Positions 10,999-20,612 of a stretch of DNA of 64,000 bases are shown piece by piece (the stretch's first letter is position 1; every line of letters begins with the position of its first letter). The position numbers and the translations under genes are program-made. The stretch spans positions 6,601-70,600 of the forward strand of contig DASXTC010000009.1 of NCBI GenBank assembly GCA_036505635.1, in the 5' to 3' direction. Below the pieces are notes generated by a model, which was not told where the DNA came from, did not search any database, and saw only the letters and a list, made by a program, of their open reading frames with translations. This stretch comes from DASXTC01 sp036505635. Lineage in GTDB: Bacteria; Acidobacteriota; Polarisedimenticolia; JACPZX01; DASXTC01.

Positions 10999-12248
10999 GC
11001 GGGCGGGGCGCCCTCCGCACGGTGGTGATCGCGATCGGCACCGAGCTGCTCGAGGATGGCCGGCCCGACACGAACGGCGTCTTCGTCTCGAGGATGCTCG
11101 CATCCAGGGGGATCCGGACGGCCCGCCGGGTCCAGGTGGGAGACGATGAGGAGGAGATCGCATCGGCGCTTCGGCAGGCCGGGCGCGATTTCCCGGTCGT
11201 GGTCGTGACCGGCGGCCTGGGCCCCACCATCGACGACGTGACCCGCGAGGCGCTCTCCCGTGCCTTCGACCTCGACCTGGTGGAGGAACCGGCCCTCCTC
11301 GAGGAAATGGCCCGGCGCTACCGCTCTCGCGGTCGCGAGATGAACCGGTGGGCAGCCCGTCAGGCGCTCCTGCCGCGGGGCGCACGGGCGCTTCCCAACG
11401 CCGGGGGGACGGCGCCTGGGATAGTCCTGGGCCTCCCCGCCGGTGGGCTGATGGTCCTCCTGCCCGGAGTTCCGCATGAGATGGAGAGGATGATGCGGGA
11501 GCAGGTCCTGCCTCTGATCGAGGAGCTCGGCCCCGCAGGGGCCGGCGCGGCGCGGGCGCTCGCGATGAAGGTGAGCGGTCTGACGGAGATGGAGGTGCAG
11601 GAGCGGATCATCGATCTGTTCGATCAGGGCTCCCCTCGTGAGGGCCCCTCGCTCACCCTTCTGGCCTCCCCGGCCGAGATCTCCGTCATCGTGAGAGGAG
11701 ACGACGCGCCCCGGGTCGACTCGATCTTCCGGCAGATACGCGAGCGGCTGGGGGAGGCCGTTTTCGGTGAAGATCTCGAGGCCGGCCTCGAGACGGCGGT
11801 GGGGAGGCTTCTCTCCTCACGTGGTCTGACGCTTGCCTGCGCGGAGTCCTGCACCGGCGGGATGATGGGGGCCATGGCCACCAGGGTCCCCGGCTCCTCG
11901 GCGTGGTTCCTCCAGGGGTGGGTGACCTATTCGGACGAGGCCAAGCGGACGATGCTGCAGATCGATGCCGCGCTCATCGAGAGACACGGGGCCGTCAGCG
12001 CCGAGATCGCCATGGCGATGGCGCTGGCGGCGCGACGGCTGTCGGGCGCCGACATCGGCGCCGCGATCACCGGAATCGCCGGGCCAGAGGGAGGGTCCGC
12101 GGAGAAGCCCGTGGGGCTCGTCCACATCGCGGTGGCCACGCGTCATGGCTGCCGGCAGACCCGGCATCTCTTCCCCGGGGACCGCGAGGCGATCCGGCTC
12201 TTCGCCTCCCGCACCGCGCTCAACCGGGTCCGCCTGGAGGCGCCGTGA
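10995..12248 (+). CDS. cinA: CinA family protein (ADP-ribose pyrophosphatase / NMN deamidase)
   Basis: 417 residues, the usual two-domain length. The N-terminal molybdopterin-binding-like domain (about 6-170) has IGTELLEDG and TGGLGPTIDDVTREAL. The C-terminal domain (about 255-412) carries the NMN deamidase signature CAESCTGGMMG and later TGIAGPEGG. CinA recycles NMN in the pyridine nucleotide cycle and is named for competence induction in some species. The start overlaps plsC by four bases and the stop overlaps thpR. Confidence 0.93.
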   Translation: MSGRGALRTVVIAIGTELLEDGRPDTNGVFVSRMLASRGIRTARRVQVGDDEEEIASALRQAGRDFPVVVVTGGLGPTIDDVTREALSRAFDLDLVEEPALLEEMARRYRSRGREMNRWAARQALLPRGARALPNAGGTAPGIVLGLPAGGLMVLLPGVPHEMERMMREQVLPLIEELGPAGAGAARALAMKVSGLTEMEVQERIIDLFDQGSPREGPSLTLLASPAEISVIVRGDDAPRVDSIFRQIRERLGEAVFGEDLEAGLETAVGRLLSSRGLTLACAESCTGGMMGAMATRVPGSSAWFLQGWVTYSDEAKRTMLQIDAALIERHGAVSAEIAMAMALAARRLSGADIGAAITGIAGPEGGSAEKPVGLVHIAVATRHGCRQTRHLFPGDREAIRLFASRTALNRVRLEAP

Positions 12249-12811
12249 GACTCTTCGTCGCCGCGGAGATCCCCCCGGAGATCCGGCAGGCCCTCGCGGA
12301 GCTGATGGACGCGCTCAAGAGGGAGATCCCGGGGCCGCGGTGGGTGCGTCCCGAGGGGATCCACCTGACCCTCAGGTTCCTGGGAGAGGTGGCGGAAGCC
12401 GAGCTGCCGCGGCTGGCCGGGGAGCTCGCCGTCCACGTGCCCGGCTCGGGGAGCCCGTTCGAGGTGAGGGTCGAGGGGATGGGGGTTTTCCCTGAGACGG
12501 GGCGACCGCGCGTCCTGTGGGTGGGGCTCGTCCAGCCGGGCGGAGAGCTGGAGAAGCTCCAGTCGGTCGTGGAAAGGGCGCTCGAGGCGACCGCGCTGGC
12601 CGGGGTGAAGCCGGAAGGGAGGCCGTTCCGACCCCATCTGACGATGGCGCGGTTTGGCGAGGGCCGACCTGATCCGGCGCTGGCGGCCGCCCTGGCAACA
12701 AGGCGTGACCGCACCTGGGGGCGGTTCACCGTCTCGTCGATCTGTTTGTTTCAGAGCCTTCTCGGGCCGGGCGGCGCGACGTACCGCAAGCTGAAGGAGC
12801 AGAAGCTTTGA
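12245..12811 (+). CDS. thpR: RNA 2',3'-cyclic phosphodiesterase (2H family)
   Basis: Opens 2',3'-cyclic phosphate ends of RNA. The 188-residue protein has both signature HxTx motifs: HLTLRF (His40) and HLTMARF (His131). The start is a GTG overlapping the cinA stop; translation from it gives the canonical VRLFVAAEIP. Coupling to cinA is common. Its chemistry touches that of RtcB at 33311-34747, though the genes are 20 kb apart. Confidence 0.9.
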   Translation: MRLFVAAEIPPEIRQALAELMDALKREIPGPRWVRPEGIHLTLRFLGEVAEAELPRLAGELAVHVPGSGSPFEVRVEGMGVFPETGRPRVLWVGLVQPGGELEKLQSVVERALEATALAGVKPEGRPFRPHLTMARFGEGRPDPALAAALATRRDRTWGRFTVSSICLFQSLLGPGGATYRKLKEQKL

Positions 12812-13410
12812 TCGATCCGGGCTGGAAAGGCTTGTCGCTCGTGGGCGCCTATCTCATCTCGGGCATACCGTTCGGATACCTCCTCTTCAAGCTGTGGACG
12901 GGAGGGGACATCAGGCAGGCGGGGAGCGGCAACATCGGAGCGACGAACGTCTTTCGCTCGAGCGGGAAGTGGCCCGCGATCGTCACCCTGCTGCTGGACA
13001 TAGGGAAGGGGGCGCTTTCGGTCCTGCTGGCCCGGTGGCTCACGACGGGAGACCCGGTCTGGGAGGCCGCGGCCGCCTTCGCCTCTGTCCTGGGGCACTG
13101 CCATCCGATCTACCTGCGATTCCGGGGAGGCAAGGGAATCGCCACCGGCTGCGGCGCCTACGCCGTCCTGGCGCCCCTTCCGATGGGGCTCTCGCTGCTG
13201 GTCTTCGTGGCGGCGGTCCTCATCACTCGGATGATCTCGGTGGGCTCGATCTGCGCCGGCCTCGCCCTGCCGTTGTTCGTCATCTGGCTGCGCCCCGACC
13301 GGGCCGTGCTGGCCTCCGTAGCGGCCTCGGCGTTGCTGGTGATCGTCAGACATCACGCCAACATCCGTAGGATTCTCGCGGGCAGCGAGCACCGCCTGGA
13401 GAGGAGCTGA
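12808..13410 (+). CDS. plsY: Acyl-phosphate:glycerol-3-phosphate acyltransferase PlsY
   Basis: Multi-pass inner membrane enzyme that transfers the acyl group from acyl-phosphate (made by PlsX, here at 48122) to glycerol 3-phosphate. The 200 residues contain the three conserved motifs: SGNIGATNVFRS, GHCHPIYLRFRGGKGIATG and the C-terminal VIVRHHANIRRI. The start is TTG, overlapping the thpR stop (TTGA). gpsA, which makes its substrate, follows one base after its stop. Confidence 0.95.
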   Translation: MIDPGWKGLSLVGAYLISGIPFGYLLFKLWTGGDIRQAGSGNIGATNVFRSSGKWPAIVTLLLDIGKGALSVLLARWLTTGDPVWEAAAAFASVLGHCHPIYLRFRGGKGIATGCGAYAVLAPLPMGLSLLVFVAAVLITRMISVGSICAGLALPLFVIWLRPDRAVLASVAASALLVIVRHHANIRRILAGSEHRLERS

Positions 13411-13411
13411 G

Positions 13412-14425
13412 ATGCGCGGGCCCACGGAGATCGCGATTCTGGGGGGAGGCTCGTGGGGGACGGCGCTCTCGCTGCACCTCGCGCGTGCGGGCAGGCCGGT
13501 GGCCCTGTGGGTCCACGATCCGGTCCTGGCCTCGCGCATGGCCTCGGAGCGTCTCAACGACCGGTATCTGGGCGGGCACCCGCTCCCCGCCGGCGTGCGC
13601 GTGACCGGCGCTCTGGATGACGCGATGAAGGAGGCGCAGGACATCCTCGTGGTCGTGCCCTCGCACCATTGCCGTCACGTGCTCGACGCGTGCCGTCCTT
13701 TCGTGACGGAGCGGATGAGATTCTGCGTCGCGTCCAAGGGGATCGAAAACGAGACCCTGCTGACCGTCTCGGGGATCGTGCGCGATGTGCTCGGCCTGAC
13801 AGCCTTCTCGCGGACGGCGGTCCTCTCGGGTCCATCGTTCGCGGAGGAGGTCGCCCGCGGCCACCCCACCGCCCTGGTGGTCGGCGGATCCGACCCCGAT
13901 CTCGTTGGGCATTTTCAGGAGAGGTTTTCGGCCGGCAGCCTGCGCGTCTACACCAACAGCGATTCGATCGGGGTGGAGCTGGGGGGCGCCCTCAAGAACG
14001 TGATCGCCATCGGCGCGGGCGCCGTCGAAGGGCTCGGATACGGCACCAACACCTTGGCGGCGCTCATCACCCGCGGTCTGGCGGAGATCAGCCGGCTGGC
14101 GGTGGCGATGGGCGGGAGGAGCGGGACGCTCGCGGGTCTGGCCGGTCTGGGAGATCTCGTCCTGACCTGCACGGGGAGGCTCTCGCGGAACCGCGCCACC
14201 GGCGAGGCGCTCGCGCGAGGCGTGAAGCTGGCCCAGTACGAGGCCGGCACCCCGATGGTGGCAGAAGGGGTCCGCACGACCCGCTCCGCGTGGCTGCTCG
14301 CGCAGCGGCACCGCGTCGAGATGCCGATCACCGAGCAGGTGCACGCGCTGCTGTACGAGGGGAAGCCACCCGCCGAGGCGATCCGGGAGCTGCTCGCCCG
14401 GCAGCTCACCAACGAGGACATCTGA
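13412..14425 (+). CDS. gpsA: Glycerol-3-phosphate dehydrogenase [NAD(P)+]
   Basis: Reduces dihydroxyacetone phosphate to sn-glycerol 3-phosphate, the phospholipid backbone and PlsY substrate. The 337-residue product has the Rossmann loop GGGSWGTALS at about 10-19, GPSFAEEVARG near 140, the catalytic-lysine region GGALKNVIAIGAG near 190, and LAGLGDLVLTC near 245. It directly follows plsY. The 114 bases after it, up to the next start, hold no feature I can call beyond short GC-rich inverted repeats. Confidence 0.96.
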   Translation: MRGPTEIAILGGGSWGTALSLHLARAGRPVALWVHDPVLASRMASERLNDRYLGGHPLPAGVRVTGALDDAMKEAQDILVVVPSHHCRHVLDACRPFVTERMRFCVASKGIENETLLTVSGIVRDVLGLTAFSRTAVLSGPSFAEEVARGHPTALVVGGSDPDLVGHFQERFSAGSLRVYTNSDSIGVELGGALKNVIAIGAGAVEGLGYGTNTLAALITRGLAEISRLAVAMGGRSGTLAGLAGLGDLVLTCTGRLSRNRATGEALARGVKLAQYEAGTPMVAEGVRTTRSAWLLAQRHRVEMPITEQVHALLYEGKPPAEAIRELLARQLTNEDI

Positions 14426-14539
14426 GGACGCACCCCCAGCGCCGGTTCTCGCCAGAACCCCTCCGAGGCATTAGATTGGGCGCACCCCCGGGATGGGGGC
14501 GGGGAGCGGCGGCGAGGACCTCGGAGGACCGTGTCACCC

Positions 14540-15343
14540 ATGTTCGGCGATTACATCGACATCCATTCCCACGTGCTTCCCGGCATCGACGACGGCTCCA
14601 GGAGCCTCGAAGAGTCGATCGAGCTCTGCCGGATCTCCGCGCAGGACGGTGTGAAGGTGCTCGTCTGCACGCCCCACGTGGACTTCCGCTACACGAACCG
14701 GCGCGGGACCATCGAGGGCCCCTTCGGCCTCGTCAGAGACGCGGTCAGGCAGGCCGGCATCGACCTTGACCTCATCCGGGGGGCCGAGGTGCACCTGGCG
14801 CCCGACATCCTCGTGAGGCTGAGAGAGAAGGACCTGCTCACCTACGATGACAAGGGACGCTACCTTCTGCTCGAGTTTCCGTTTCAGCAGGTGATCATGG
14901 GTGCCGAGGATATGGTGTACCGACTCCGCCTTGCGGGCGTGACGCCCGTCATCGCCCACCCGGAGCGGATCGGCTGGTTCATGGACGACCCCGACCGGCT
15001 CTGCAAGCTGGTGCGGCTCGGAGCACTGGGGCAGGTCACGGGGGGGAGCCTGATGGGGCAGTTCGGCGAGAAGAGCCAACGGGTCGGGCTCACGATGGTG
15101 GAGCGCAACCTGGTGCACGTCGTCGCCTCCGACGCGCACGACACCTCGTATCGCAGGCCGGTCCTGGCCGAGGTCGCCCGGCAGGTCGCCCGCCAGTTCG
15201 GCGGGGCGAGGGCACGGACGATGTTCGTGGACCACCCGGGGGCGATCGTGGCCGGCGTGGAGATCGAACGGCCCGAGCCGATCGAAGCCCCCAGGCGATT
15301 CCGCGGTTTTCTGTCGAGCCTCTTTTCCAGGAGCCGCGCGTGA
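14540..15343 (+). CDS. PHP-type tyrosine-protein phosphatase (CpsB/YwqE family)
   Basis: 267 residues of the polymerase/histidinol-phosphatase fold. The metal ligands are in DIHSHVLPGIDDGS (about 6-19), CTPHVDF, GAEVHL, AHPERIG and SDAHD. In Firmicutes, CpsB/YwqE dephosphorylates a bacterial tyrosine kinase that controls capsule export. No kinase or capsule gene lies nearby, so the target is unknown. A GTG three codons upstream (14531) is an alternative start; the ATG gives the canonical N-terminus. The C-terminal 30 residues are basic. Confidence 0.85.
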   Translation: MFGDYIDIHSHVLPGIDDGSRSLEESIELCRISAQDGVKVLVCTPHVDFRYTNRRGTIEGPFGLVRDAVRQAGIDLDLIRGAEVHLAPDILVRLREKDLLTYDDKGRYLLLEFPFQQVIMGAEDMVYRLRLAGVTPVIAHPERIGWFMDDPDRLCKLVRLGALGQVTGGSLMGQFGEKSQRVGLTMVERNLVHVVASDAHDTSYRRPVLAEVARQVARQFGGARARTMFVDHPGAIVAGVEIERPEPIEAPRRFRGFLSSLFSRSRA

Positions 15344-15355
15344 GGACAGGGAACG

Positions 15356-17110
15356 ATGAGCGTCGGTGACGAGCGATCGCGGTCAAGGTATCCAGGCGAC
15401 CCCTCATTCTGCCTGAAATACGCGCTCAGGGGCCCGGAAGTCTCGTTCCCTCTCGACAGGCGGGAGATCGTCATCGGGAGATCCCCGGAGAACGACCTTT
15501 ATCTGGAGGATGCCGGGATCTCCCGCCAGCATGCGCGTATCACGCGCGACGGCGACCAGTGGGTCGTCGTCGACCTGACCAGCCGCAACGGCACGTGGGT
15601 GAACGGGTGCCGGGTGGCCCAGGCTTCCCTGCGCGAGGGGGACGAGATCGTCGTCGGCAAGGTCACCCTGAGATTCTCGCGGCTGCTCAAGGAGAAGCTG
15701 GTGATCGAGGAAGGAGCGCCGATCGCGCCGGGCCCGGCGACGATCGTGCGTTCCGTCTCCGATCTGGGGTTCCTGATTCCGCCGGGCCCCGGCAGGCCGG
15801 ATGCGGGCCCCCCATCGGGGCGCCGCGCGGCGGCGGCGCTGGGCGGCCCGCCGGTTCTGGAGACGGCGTCCCCCGTGGAGGAGTCGCGCGCGCCAGACCA
15901 CGCCGTCGAGGCAGGAGCGGAGGTCTTCAGCGACGAGCTGCCGGCGCTTGAGCGCAGCAACCGGATCCTCGCGGCGCTGGCGCGCCTGTCGCGAAACCTC
16001 CTGAGCGTCCAATCGCTCGATGAGGTCCTCTCCTCCGTGATGGACCTGGTGTTCGAGTACATCCCCGCCGAGCGGGGTTTCCTGCTCCTGGGCGAGAAGG
16101 GGGCCTCCTCCATGGAGCCAATGAAGGTCTGCCTGCGAGACGGCGCCGGGCCCGGGGGCACGGAGATCACCGTCAGTCGCACCCTGATCGACAAGGTGTG
16201 CCGGGAGAAGGTCTCGATCCTCGCCCCCGATGCAATCCGCGAGCTTCCCGACAGCGCCAGCATCATTGCGCACGGGATCCGGTCGGCGATGTGCGCGCCG
16301 CTCGTCAGCGGGGACCGCGTCATCGGTGTGTTGCACCTGGACTCAAGGATGCGCACCGATTTCGGGGCGTTCGAGCTGGACCTGCTCACCGCGCTGGCCA
16401 GCTACGCGGCCATCGCCGTGGAGCAGGCCCGCCTCGGCAGGCGCATCGAGGAGGAGAAGAAGGCGAAGGAGAAGCTGGAGCGGTATCATTCCCCCGCCGT
16501 CATCCGGAGGATACTCTCCGCGTCAGAAAGCACCAGCGGCGGCGTCGTGCTCGAGGTGCAGGAGCGCGAGGTGTCGGTCCTGTTCGCCGACATCGTCGGG
16601 TTCACGCCGCTCGCGGAGAACATGGAGCCGCGCCGCGTGGCCCTGATGCTCAACGACTTCTTCTCCAGGATGACCGAGGTGATCTTCGACCACGAGGGCA
16701 CGCTGGACAAATACATCGGGGATGAGATCATGGCGGTGTTCGGCGCGCCGATGATCCAGCGCGATCACGCGGCGCGCGCGGTCCGGGCCGCCCTGGCCAT
16801 GCACCGCGCTCACGAGGAGGCCAGCGAGCGGATCGCGCCCGAGGCGCGAGTGAGCTTCCGGGTCGCCATCAACAGCGGCAAGGTCGTGGCCGGAGACATC
16901 GGATCGATCAAGAGGATGGAATACACGGTCCTGGGCAACACCGTGAACGTCGCCTCGCGGCTGGTGAAGGCGGTGCCGGACGCGGGAAAGGTCATCATCG
17001 GGGAGCCGACCCTGAAGCTGATCGGGGACATGTTCAAAGTCCGCGATCTTGGTCGGGTCCCACTCAAGGGGCTCACGCAGGAGATGCCTATCTATGAAGT
17101 CCTCCAATAG
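15356..17110 (+). CDS. FHA-GAF-class III adenylate cyclase
   Basis: A 584-residue signalling protein of three parts. An FHA domain (about 22-108; GRSPEND, SRQHARI, TSRNGTWVNG) binds phosphothreonine. A GAF domain (about 205-365) follows. The class III nucleotide cyclase domain (about 400-584) has FADIVGFTPLAE (metal Asp), DKYIGDEIMAVFGAP and YTVLGNTVNVASRL. A Lys (in DKYIGD) with a Thr (in EYTVLG) at the base-selecting positions fits adenylate rather than guanylate cyclase. No membrane segment is seen. The gene overlaps the following TPR gene. The kinase feeding the FHA domain is not in the window. Confidence 0.9.
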   Translation: MSVGDERSRSRYPGDPSFCLKYALRGPEVSFPLDRREIVIGRSPENDLYLEDAGISRQHARITRDGDQWVVVDLTSRNGTWVNGCRVAQASLREGDEIVVGKVTLRFSRLLKEKLVIEEGAPIAPGPATIVRSVSDLGFLIPPGPGRPDAGPPSGRRAAAALGGPPVLETASPVEESRAPDHAVEAGAEVFSDELPALERSNRILAALARLSRNLLSVQSLDEVLSSVMDLVFEYIPAERGFLLLGEKGASSMEPMKVCLRDGAGPGGTEITVSRTLIDKVCREKVSILAPDAIRELPDSASIIAHGIRSAMCAPLVSGDRVIGVLHLDSRMRTDFGAFELDLLTALASYAAIAVEQARLGRRIEEEKKAKEKLERYHSPAVIRRILSASESTSGGVVLEVQEREVSVLFADIVGFTPLAENMEPRRVALMLNDFFSRMTEVIFDHEGTLDKYIGDEIMAVFGAPMIQRDHAARAVRAALAMHRAHEEASERIAPEARVSFRVAINSGKVVAGDIGSIKRMEYTVLGNTVNVASRLVKAVPDAGKVIIGEPTLKLIGDMFKVRDLGRVPLKGLTQEMPIYEVLQ

Positions 17111-17873
17111 GTTCGTAACCGCGTGGAGCGCCTCGGCCGCGGCGCTGCTGCTCGCCGCGCTGCCCCTGCTGGCCGCCGAGGAGAGCAAGTCGGACAAGAA
17201 GGCGGCCAGTCAGCTCAAGGTGGCGCAGAGCTTCTACGACACGGGGCGTTACGGAGAGGCTCTCGGCGCCGTGGAGCAGATGCTCAAGGAGGATCGAAGG
17301 TACGTCCCGGCCCGCCGGCTCCGCGGGCAGATCCTCGTCTCGATGGACGCGCTGGACGAGGCCCTCGAGGAGTTCGACAGAACGCTCAAGCTGGAGCCCG
17401 GCTACACGGAGGTGCGTAACTGGAAGGGATACACGCTGGTCCACCTGGGGCGGTACGATGAGGCCATGCGCGAATTCCAGAAGGCGCTGGAGGACCGGAC
17501 TTTCCCCTCGCCGGAGGTGATCCACCTCAACATCGGCAAGCTGCACCGGCTCCAGGGCCGAACCGACGCAGCCATCGCATCGATGAAGAAAGCGGTGGAG
17601 CTGAACCCGTCTTTTGCGCGAGGCTACTTCGAGCTGGGCATGACCTACGAGCAGCTCGGACGCAACGAGGAGTCGCTGAAGTCCTATACGGACGCACTGG
17701 TGGGCATGGAGGAGTCGCCCGACCTGAACCTGAGGCTCGGCATCGCGCTCCTGAGGACAGGCAACGCTCCGAAGGCCAGGGAACACTTCGAGAAGGTGAT
17801 CCGACTGGCACCCGACGGACCCGAGGCGACCCGTGCGCGGGACGAGATCCGGAAGCTGCAGAGCCCTTCATGA
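17094..17873 (+). CDS. Exported TPR-repeat protein
   Basis: 259 residues. The N-terminus to about residue 28 is a signal peptide ending LPLLAAEES. About six tetratricopeptide repeats follow, with typical motifs such as YDTGRYGEALGAVEQML and PSFARGYFELGMTYEQLGRNEESL. It probably acts as a periplasmic protein-binding scaffold. The start ATG lies inside the end of the cyclase gene (17-base overlap) and the stop overlaps ftsY, so it is in the same transcript. Specific function is unknown. Confidence 0.75.
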   Translation: MKSSNRFVTAWSASAAALLLAALPLLAAEESKSDKKAASQLKVAQSFYDTGRYGEALGAVEQMLKEDRRYVPARRLRGQILVSMDALDEALEEFDRTLKLEPGYTEVRNWKGYTLVHLGRYDEAMREFQKALEDRTFPSPEVIHLNIGKLHRLQGRTDAAIASMKKAVELNPSFARGYFELGMTYEQLGRNEESLKSYTDALVGMEESPDLNLRLGIALLRTGNAPKAREHFEKVIRLAPDGPEATRARDEIRKLQSPS

Positions 17874-18814
17874 AGCTGCTCGAGAGGCTACAGGCCGGTC
17901 TGGCCCGCACCCGGGAAGGGTTGGCCGCCCGCCTGGGAGACCTCTTCCGCCCCGGGGAGGCGCGCAAGCTCGGCGAGATCCTCGACGATCTGGAGGAGAT
18001 CCTGATCCAGGCCGACGTCGGCCCCGCGGCCGCCGCCGAGCTGACCTCGGAGATTCGCAGAACGGCAGGGCGGGACCGTGGCGTCACGGGCGTGGCCGAC
18101 CTGAAGGGGCTCCTCGCGGGGGCGATCCGATCCCTGGAAGGGGGCCCCCGCGCCGGCGTTGCGGGCTCCGTCGCGTCACAGACCGCGCGTCCGCACGTGA
18201 TCTTCCTCGTCGGCGTCAACGGTGGGGGCAAGACCACCACGGCCGCCAAATTGGCGGCGCGTCTCGCCCGCGAGGGGCGCAAGGGACTGCTGGCGGCCGC
18301 CGACACCTTTCGTGCCGCGGCGATCGACCAGCTGGAAGTGTGGTCCCGTCGCATCGGCGTCGATCTGATCCGCCACCAGGACGGGGCCGACCCTTCGGCG
18401 GTCGTCTTCGACGCGCTCAAGGCGGCCCGCGCCCGCAACGCCGACTTCGTCGTGGTGGACACGGCCGGGCGGCTCCACACGAAGACCCCGCTCATGAAGG
18501 AGCTGGAGAAGATCTACAGGATCGCCGGCCGCGAGGTGGAGGGGGCGCCCCACGAGGCGTTCCTCGTGATCGACGCCACCACGGGTCAGAACGGCGTGAC
18601 GCAGGCGCGCGAGTTCCTGAAAGCGGGGCGCATCACGGGGCTCGTCCTCACGAAGCTCGACGGCACGGCGAAGGGGGGCGTGGCCATCGGAGTCTCGCGA
18701 ACGCTGGGGATACCACTCAGGTACGTCGGCGTCGGCGAGGACGTGGACGATCTCCTCGAGTTCTCCCTCGAGGAGTACGTCGAGGGGCTCCTCGCGCCGG
18801 GCGGCGAGCCGTAG
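17870..18814 (+). CDS. ftsY: Signal recognition particle receptor FtsY
   Basis: GTPase that docks SRP-ribosome complexes at the membrane. The 314-residue protein is a compact NG-domain form without the long acidic A domain of E. coli. G-motifs are GVNGGGKTTTAAKLA (about 115-129), DTFRAAA, DTAGRLHTK and TKLDGTAKGG, ending in FIG-like VGVGEDVDDL. The P-loop has Gly where Thr is usual (GVNGTGKTTT). The start overlaps the TPR stop. ffh is encoded 4.3 kb downstream. Confidence 0.95.
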   Translation: MKLLERLQAGLARTREGLAARLGDLFRPGEARKLGEILDDLEEILIQADVGPAAAAELTSEIRRTAGRDRGVTGVADLKGLLAGAIRSLEGGPRAGVAGSVASQTARPHVIFLVGVNGGGKTTTAAKLAARLAREGRKGLLAAADTFRAAAIDQLEVWSRRIGVDLIRHQDGADPSAVVFDALKAARARNADFVVVDTAGRLHTKTPLMKELEKIYRIAGREVEGAPHEAFLVIDATTGQNGVTQAREFLKAGRITGLVLTKLDGTAKGGVAIGVSRTLGIPLRYVGVGEDVDDLLEFSLEEYVEGLLAPGGEP

Positions 18815-18844
18815 CGACGGCGAGTATCCGTGCGAGGGCCGTTG

Positions 18845-19975
18845 ATGGAGCGATGCTCCGCCTCCTCTGAACACGAACGGTACCTGCGCATCTGCCTCGA
18901 CCTGGCCCGCCGCGCCGAGGGACGGACGAGCCCCAACCCGATGGTCGGGGCCGTCCTTGTCAAAGGGGGCCGGATCCTGGCCAGGGCATTCCACCGGCGC
19001 GCCGGTGCGCCGCACGCGGAGGTGGAGGCGCTGCGGCGGGCCGGCGGGTCGGCCCGTGGCGCCACCCTCTACGTCAATCTCGAGCCCTGCTGTCATTACG
19101 GGAGGACCCCGCCGTGCGTGGACGCGATCCTGGCCGCCGGGGTCCGGCGCGTGGTGGCCTGTCACCTCGATCCGTTCGACCTGGTGCGGGGGCGCGGTGT
19201 CGCGTCCCTGCGCCGCGCCGGGGTCGAGGTGATCGTGGGCACGCTGAGGCGCGACGCGATGCGGCTCAATGAACGATACCTTGTCTCAGTCACGCGGGGG
19301 CGTCCCTTCGTGATCGTCAAGGTGGCCATGACGCTCGACGGCAGGATCGCGACCGCGCGGGGTGAGTCGAAGTGGATCTCCTCCGCTAGCTCGCGCAGGG
19401 CCGCCCACCGCCTGCGCGCCTCCTGCGACGCGATCGTCGTGGGGATCAACACCGCCAGGGCGGATGACCCGCTGCTCACCGCGCGCGGCGTCAGGGTGAG
19501 TCGCCAGCCGCTCAGGGTGGTCATCGACAGCCGGCTGCGCCTCGACCCGCGCGCGCGCATGATGAGATCGATGCTCAGGGGCCAGGGCGGGCGCGTGATC
19601 CTCTACGCGGGCCGGAGCGCTCCTCGCGCCCGCGCCGAGCGGCTGGCCGGCGCGGGGGCCGAGGTCATGCTGCAGGCTCGGGCCGGCGCGAAGGTGGACC
19701 TGCGCGCGGTCCTGCAGGATCTCGGCCGGCGCGGCGTCACCTGCGCCCTCATCGAGGGAGGCGGCGAGCTGATCGCATCGGCCCTCGAAGCGCGCGTGGT
19801 GGACAAGCTCTGCTGCTTCATCGCCCCGCTGATCCTCGGCGGCGGCTCGGTCCCCGTGGTCGGCGGCCGGGGCGCGTCGCGGCTGAAGGATGCCTTCAAC
19901 CTCGAACGGATGAGCGTGCGTCGCGTCGGACCCGACCTGCTCGTGGAAGGGTACCCGGCGGGCGGGGGAGCCTGA
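18845..19975 (+). CDS. ribD: Bifunctional riboflavin deaminase/reductase RibD
   Basis: Second and third steps of riboflavin synthesis. The N-terminal deaminase (about 10-150) has the zinc site HAEVEAL and PCCHYGRTPPC. The C-terminal reductase (about 155-376) opens RPFVIVKVAMTLDGRIA and has the NADPH-binding IEGGGEL. The ATG at 18845 with GAGGG six bases upstream is preferred over a GTG five codons earlier. ribE follows one base after its stop. No FMN riboswitch fits into the 30 bases after ftsY. Confidence 0.94.
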   Translation: MERCSASSEHERYLRICLDLARRAEGRTSPNPMVGAVLVKGGRILARAFHRRAGAPHAEVEALRRAGGSARGATLYVNLEPCCHYGRTPPCVDAILAAGVRRVVACHLDPFDLVRGRGVASLRRAGVEVIVGTLRRDAMRLNERYLVSVTRGRPFVIVKVAMTLDGRIATARGESKWISSASSRRAAHRLRASCDAIVVGINTARADDPLLTARGVRVSRQPLRVVIDSRLRLDPRARMMRSMLRGQGGRVILYAGRSAPRARAERLAGAGAEVMLQARAGAKVDLRAVLQDLGRRGVTCALIEGGGELIASALEARVVDKLCCFIAPLILGGGSVPVVGGRGASRLKDAFNLERMSVRRVGPDLLVEGYPAGGGA

Positions 19976-19976
19976 G

Positions 19977-20612
19977 ATGTTCACGGGGATCATCACCGAG
20001 ATGGGCCTCATCGACCGGCCTCCCGCCGTCGAAAAAACGGGATGGAGGGTCCGCATCGAGGCGCCCGCGACGGCCCGTCGCCTCTCCATAGGCGGCAGCG
20101 TGGCGGTCGACGGCGTCTGCCTGACGGCCGTGGAGGTCGGTCGCGGCTGGTTCGGCGTGCAGGTCGTCCCGGAGACGGGGCGCCGCACCACCTTCGGCAC
20201 GACCCTCTTCGCCAGGGGCGGGGGCCTCGTGAACCTGGAGCGTCCGCTCCGGGCCGGCTCCGAGGTGGGGGGACACTTCCTTCAGGGACACGTGGATGCC
20301 TGCGTCCCCGCCATCGGGTTGACCCGGCGAGACAAGGAGGCCGTTCTCGCCGTACAATTACCGGCGAACCTCTCGGGTCTGGTGGTCGAGAAGGGCTCGA
20401 TCGCGGTCAACGGCGTCAGTCTGACCGTGAGCCAGGTCCGCCGCGGGCGGAGCGCGTGCTTCACCGTGGCGCTCGTACCCCACACTCTGGAGGCGACGAA
20501 CCTGGGCAGCCTCGAGCCCGGCGAGCCGGTGAACCTCGAGGTGGATATCCTCGGCAAGTACGTCCAGGCGCTGCTGCCGGGGAGGCGCCGGGGGTCCGGG
20601 AGGGCGCGATGA
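19977..20612 (+). CDS. ribE: Riboflavin synthase alpha subunit
   Basis: Dismutates two 6,7-dimethyl-8-ribityllumazine molecules to riboflavin. The 211 residues form two homologous lumazine-binding halves: [10 protein letters not shown] and, from about residue 105, [12 protein letters not shown], with SLTVSQV in the second half. Its substrate is made by lumazine synthase (RibH), which is not in the window. The stop overlaps ribBA (ATGA). Confidence 0.95.
   Translation: MFTGIITEMGLIDRPPAVEKTGWRVRIEAPATARRLSIGGSVAVDGVCLTAVEVGRGWFGVQVVPETGRRTTFGTTLFARGGGLVNLERPLRAGSEVGGHFLQGHVDACVPAIGLTRRDKEAVLAVQLPANLSGLVVEKGSIAVNGVSLTVSQVRRGRSACFTVALVPHTLEATNLGSLEPGEPVNLEVDILGKYVQALLPGRRRGSGRAR

Noticed and set aside
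18815..18844. FMN riboswitch before the riboflavin genes
   Set aside because: Only about 30 bases separate ftsY and ribD; the riboswitch needs far more and its conserved blocks are absent.
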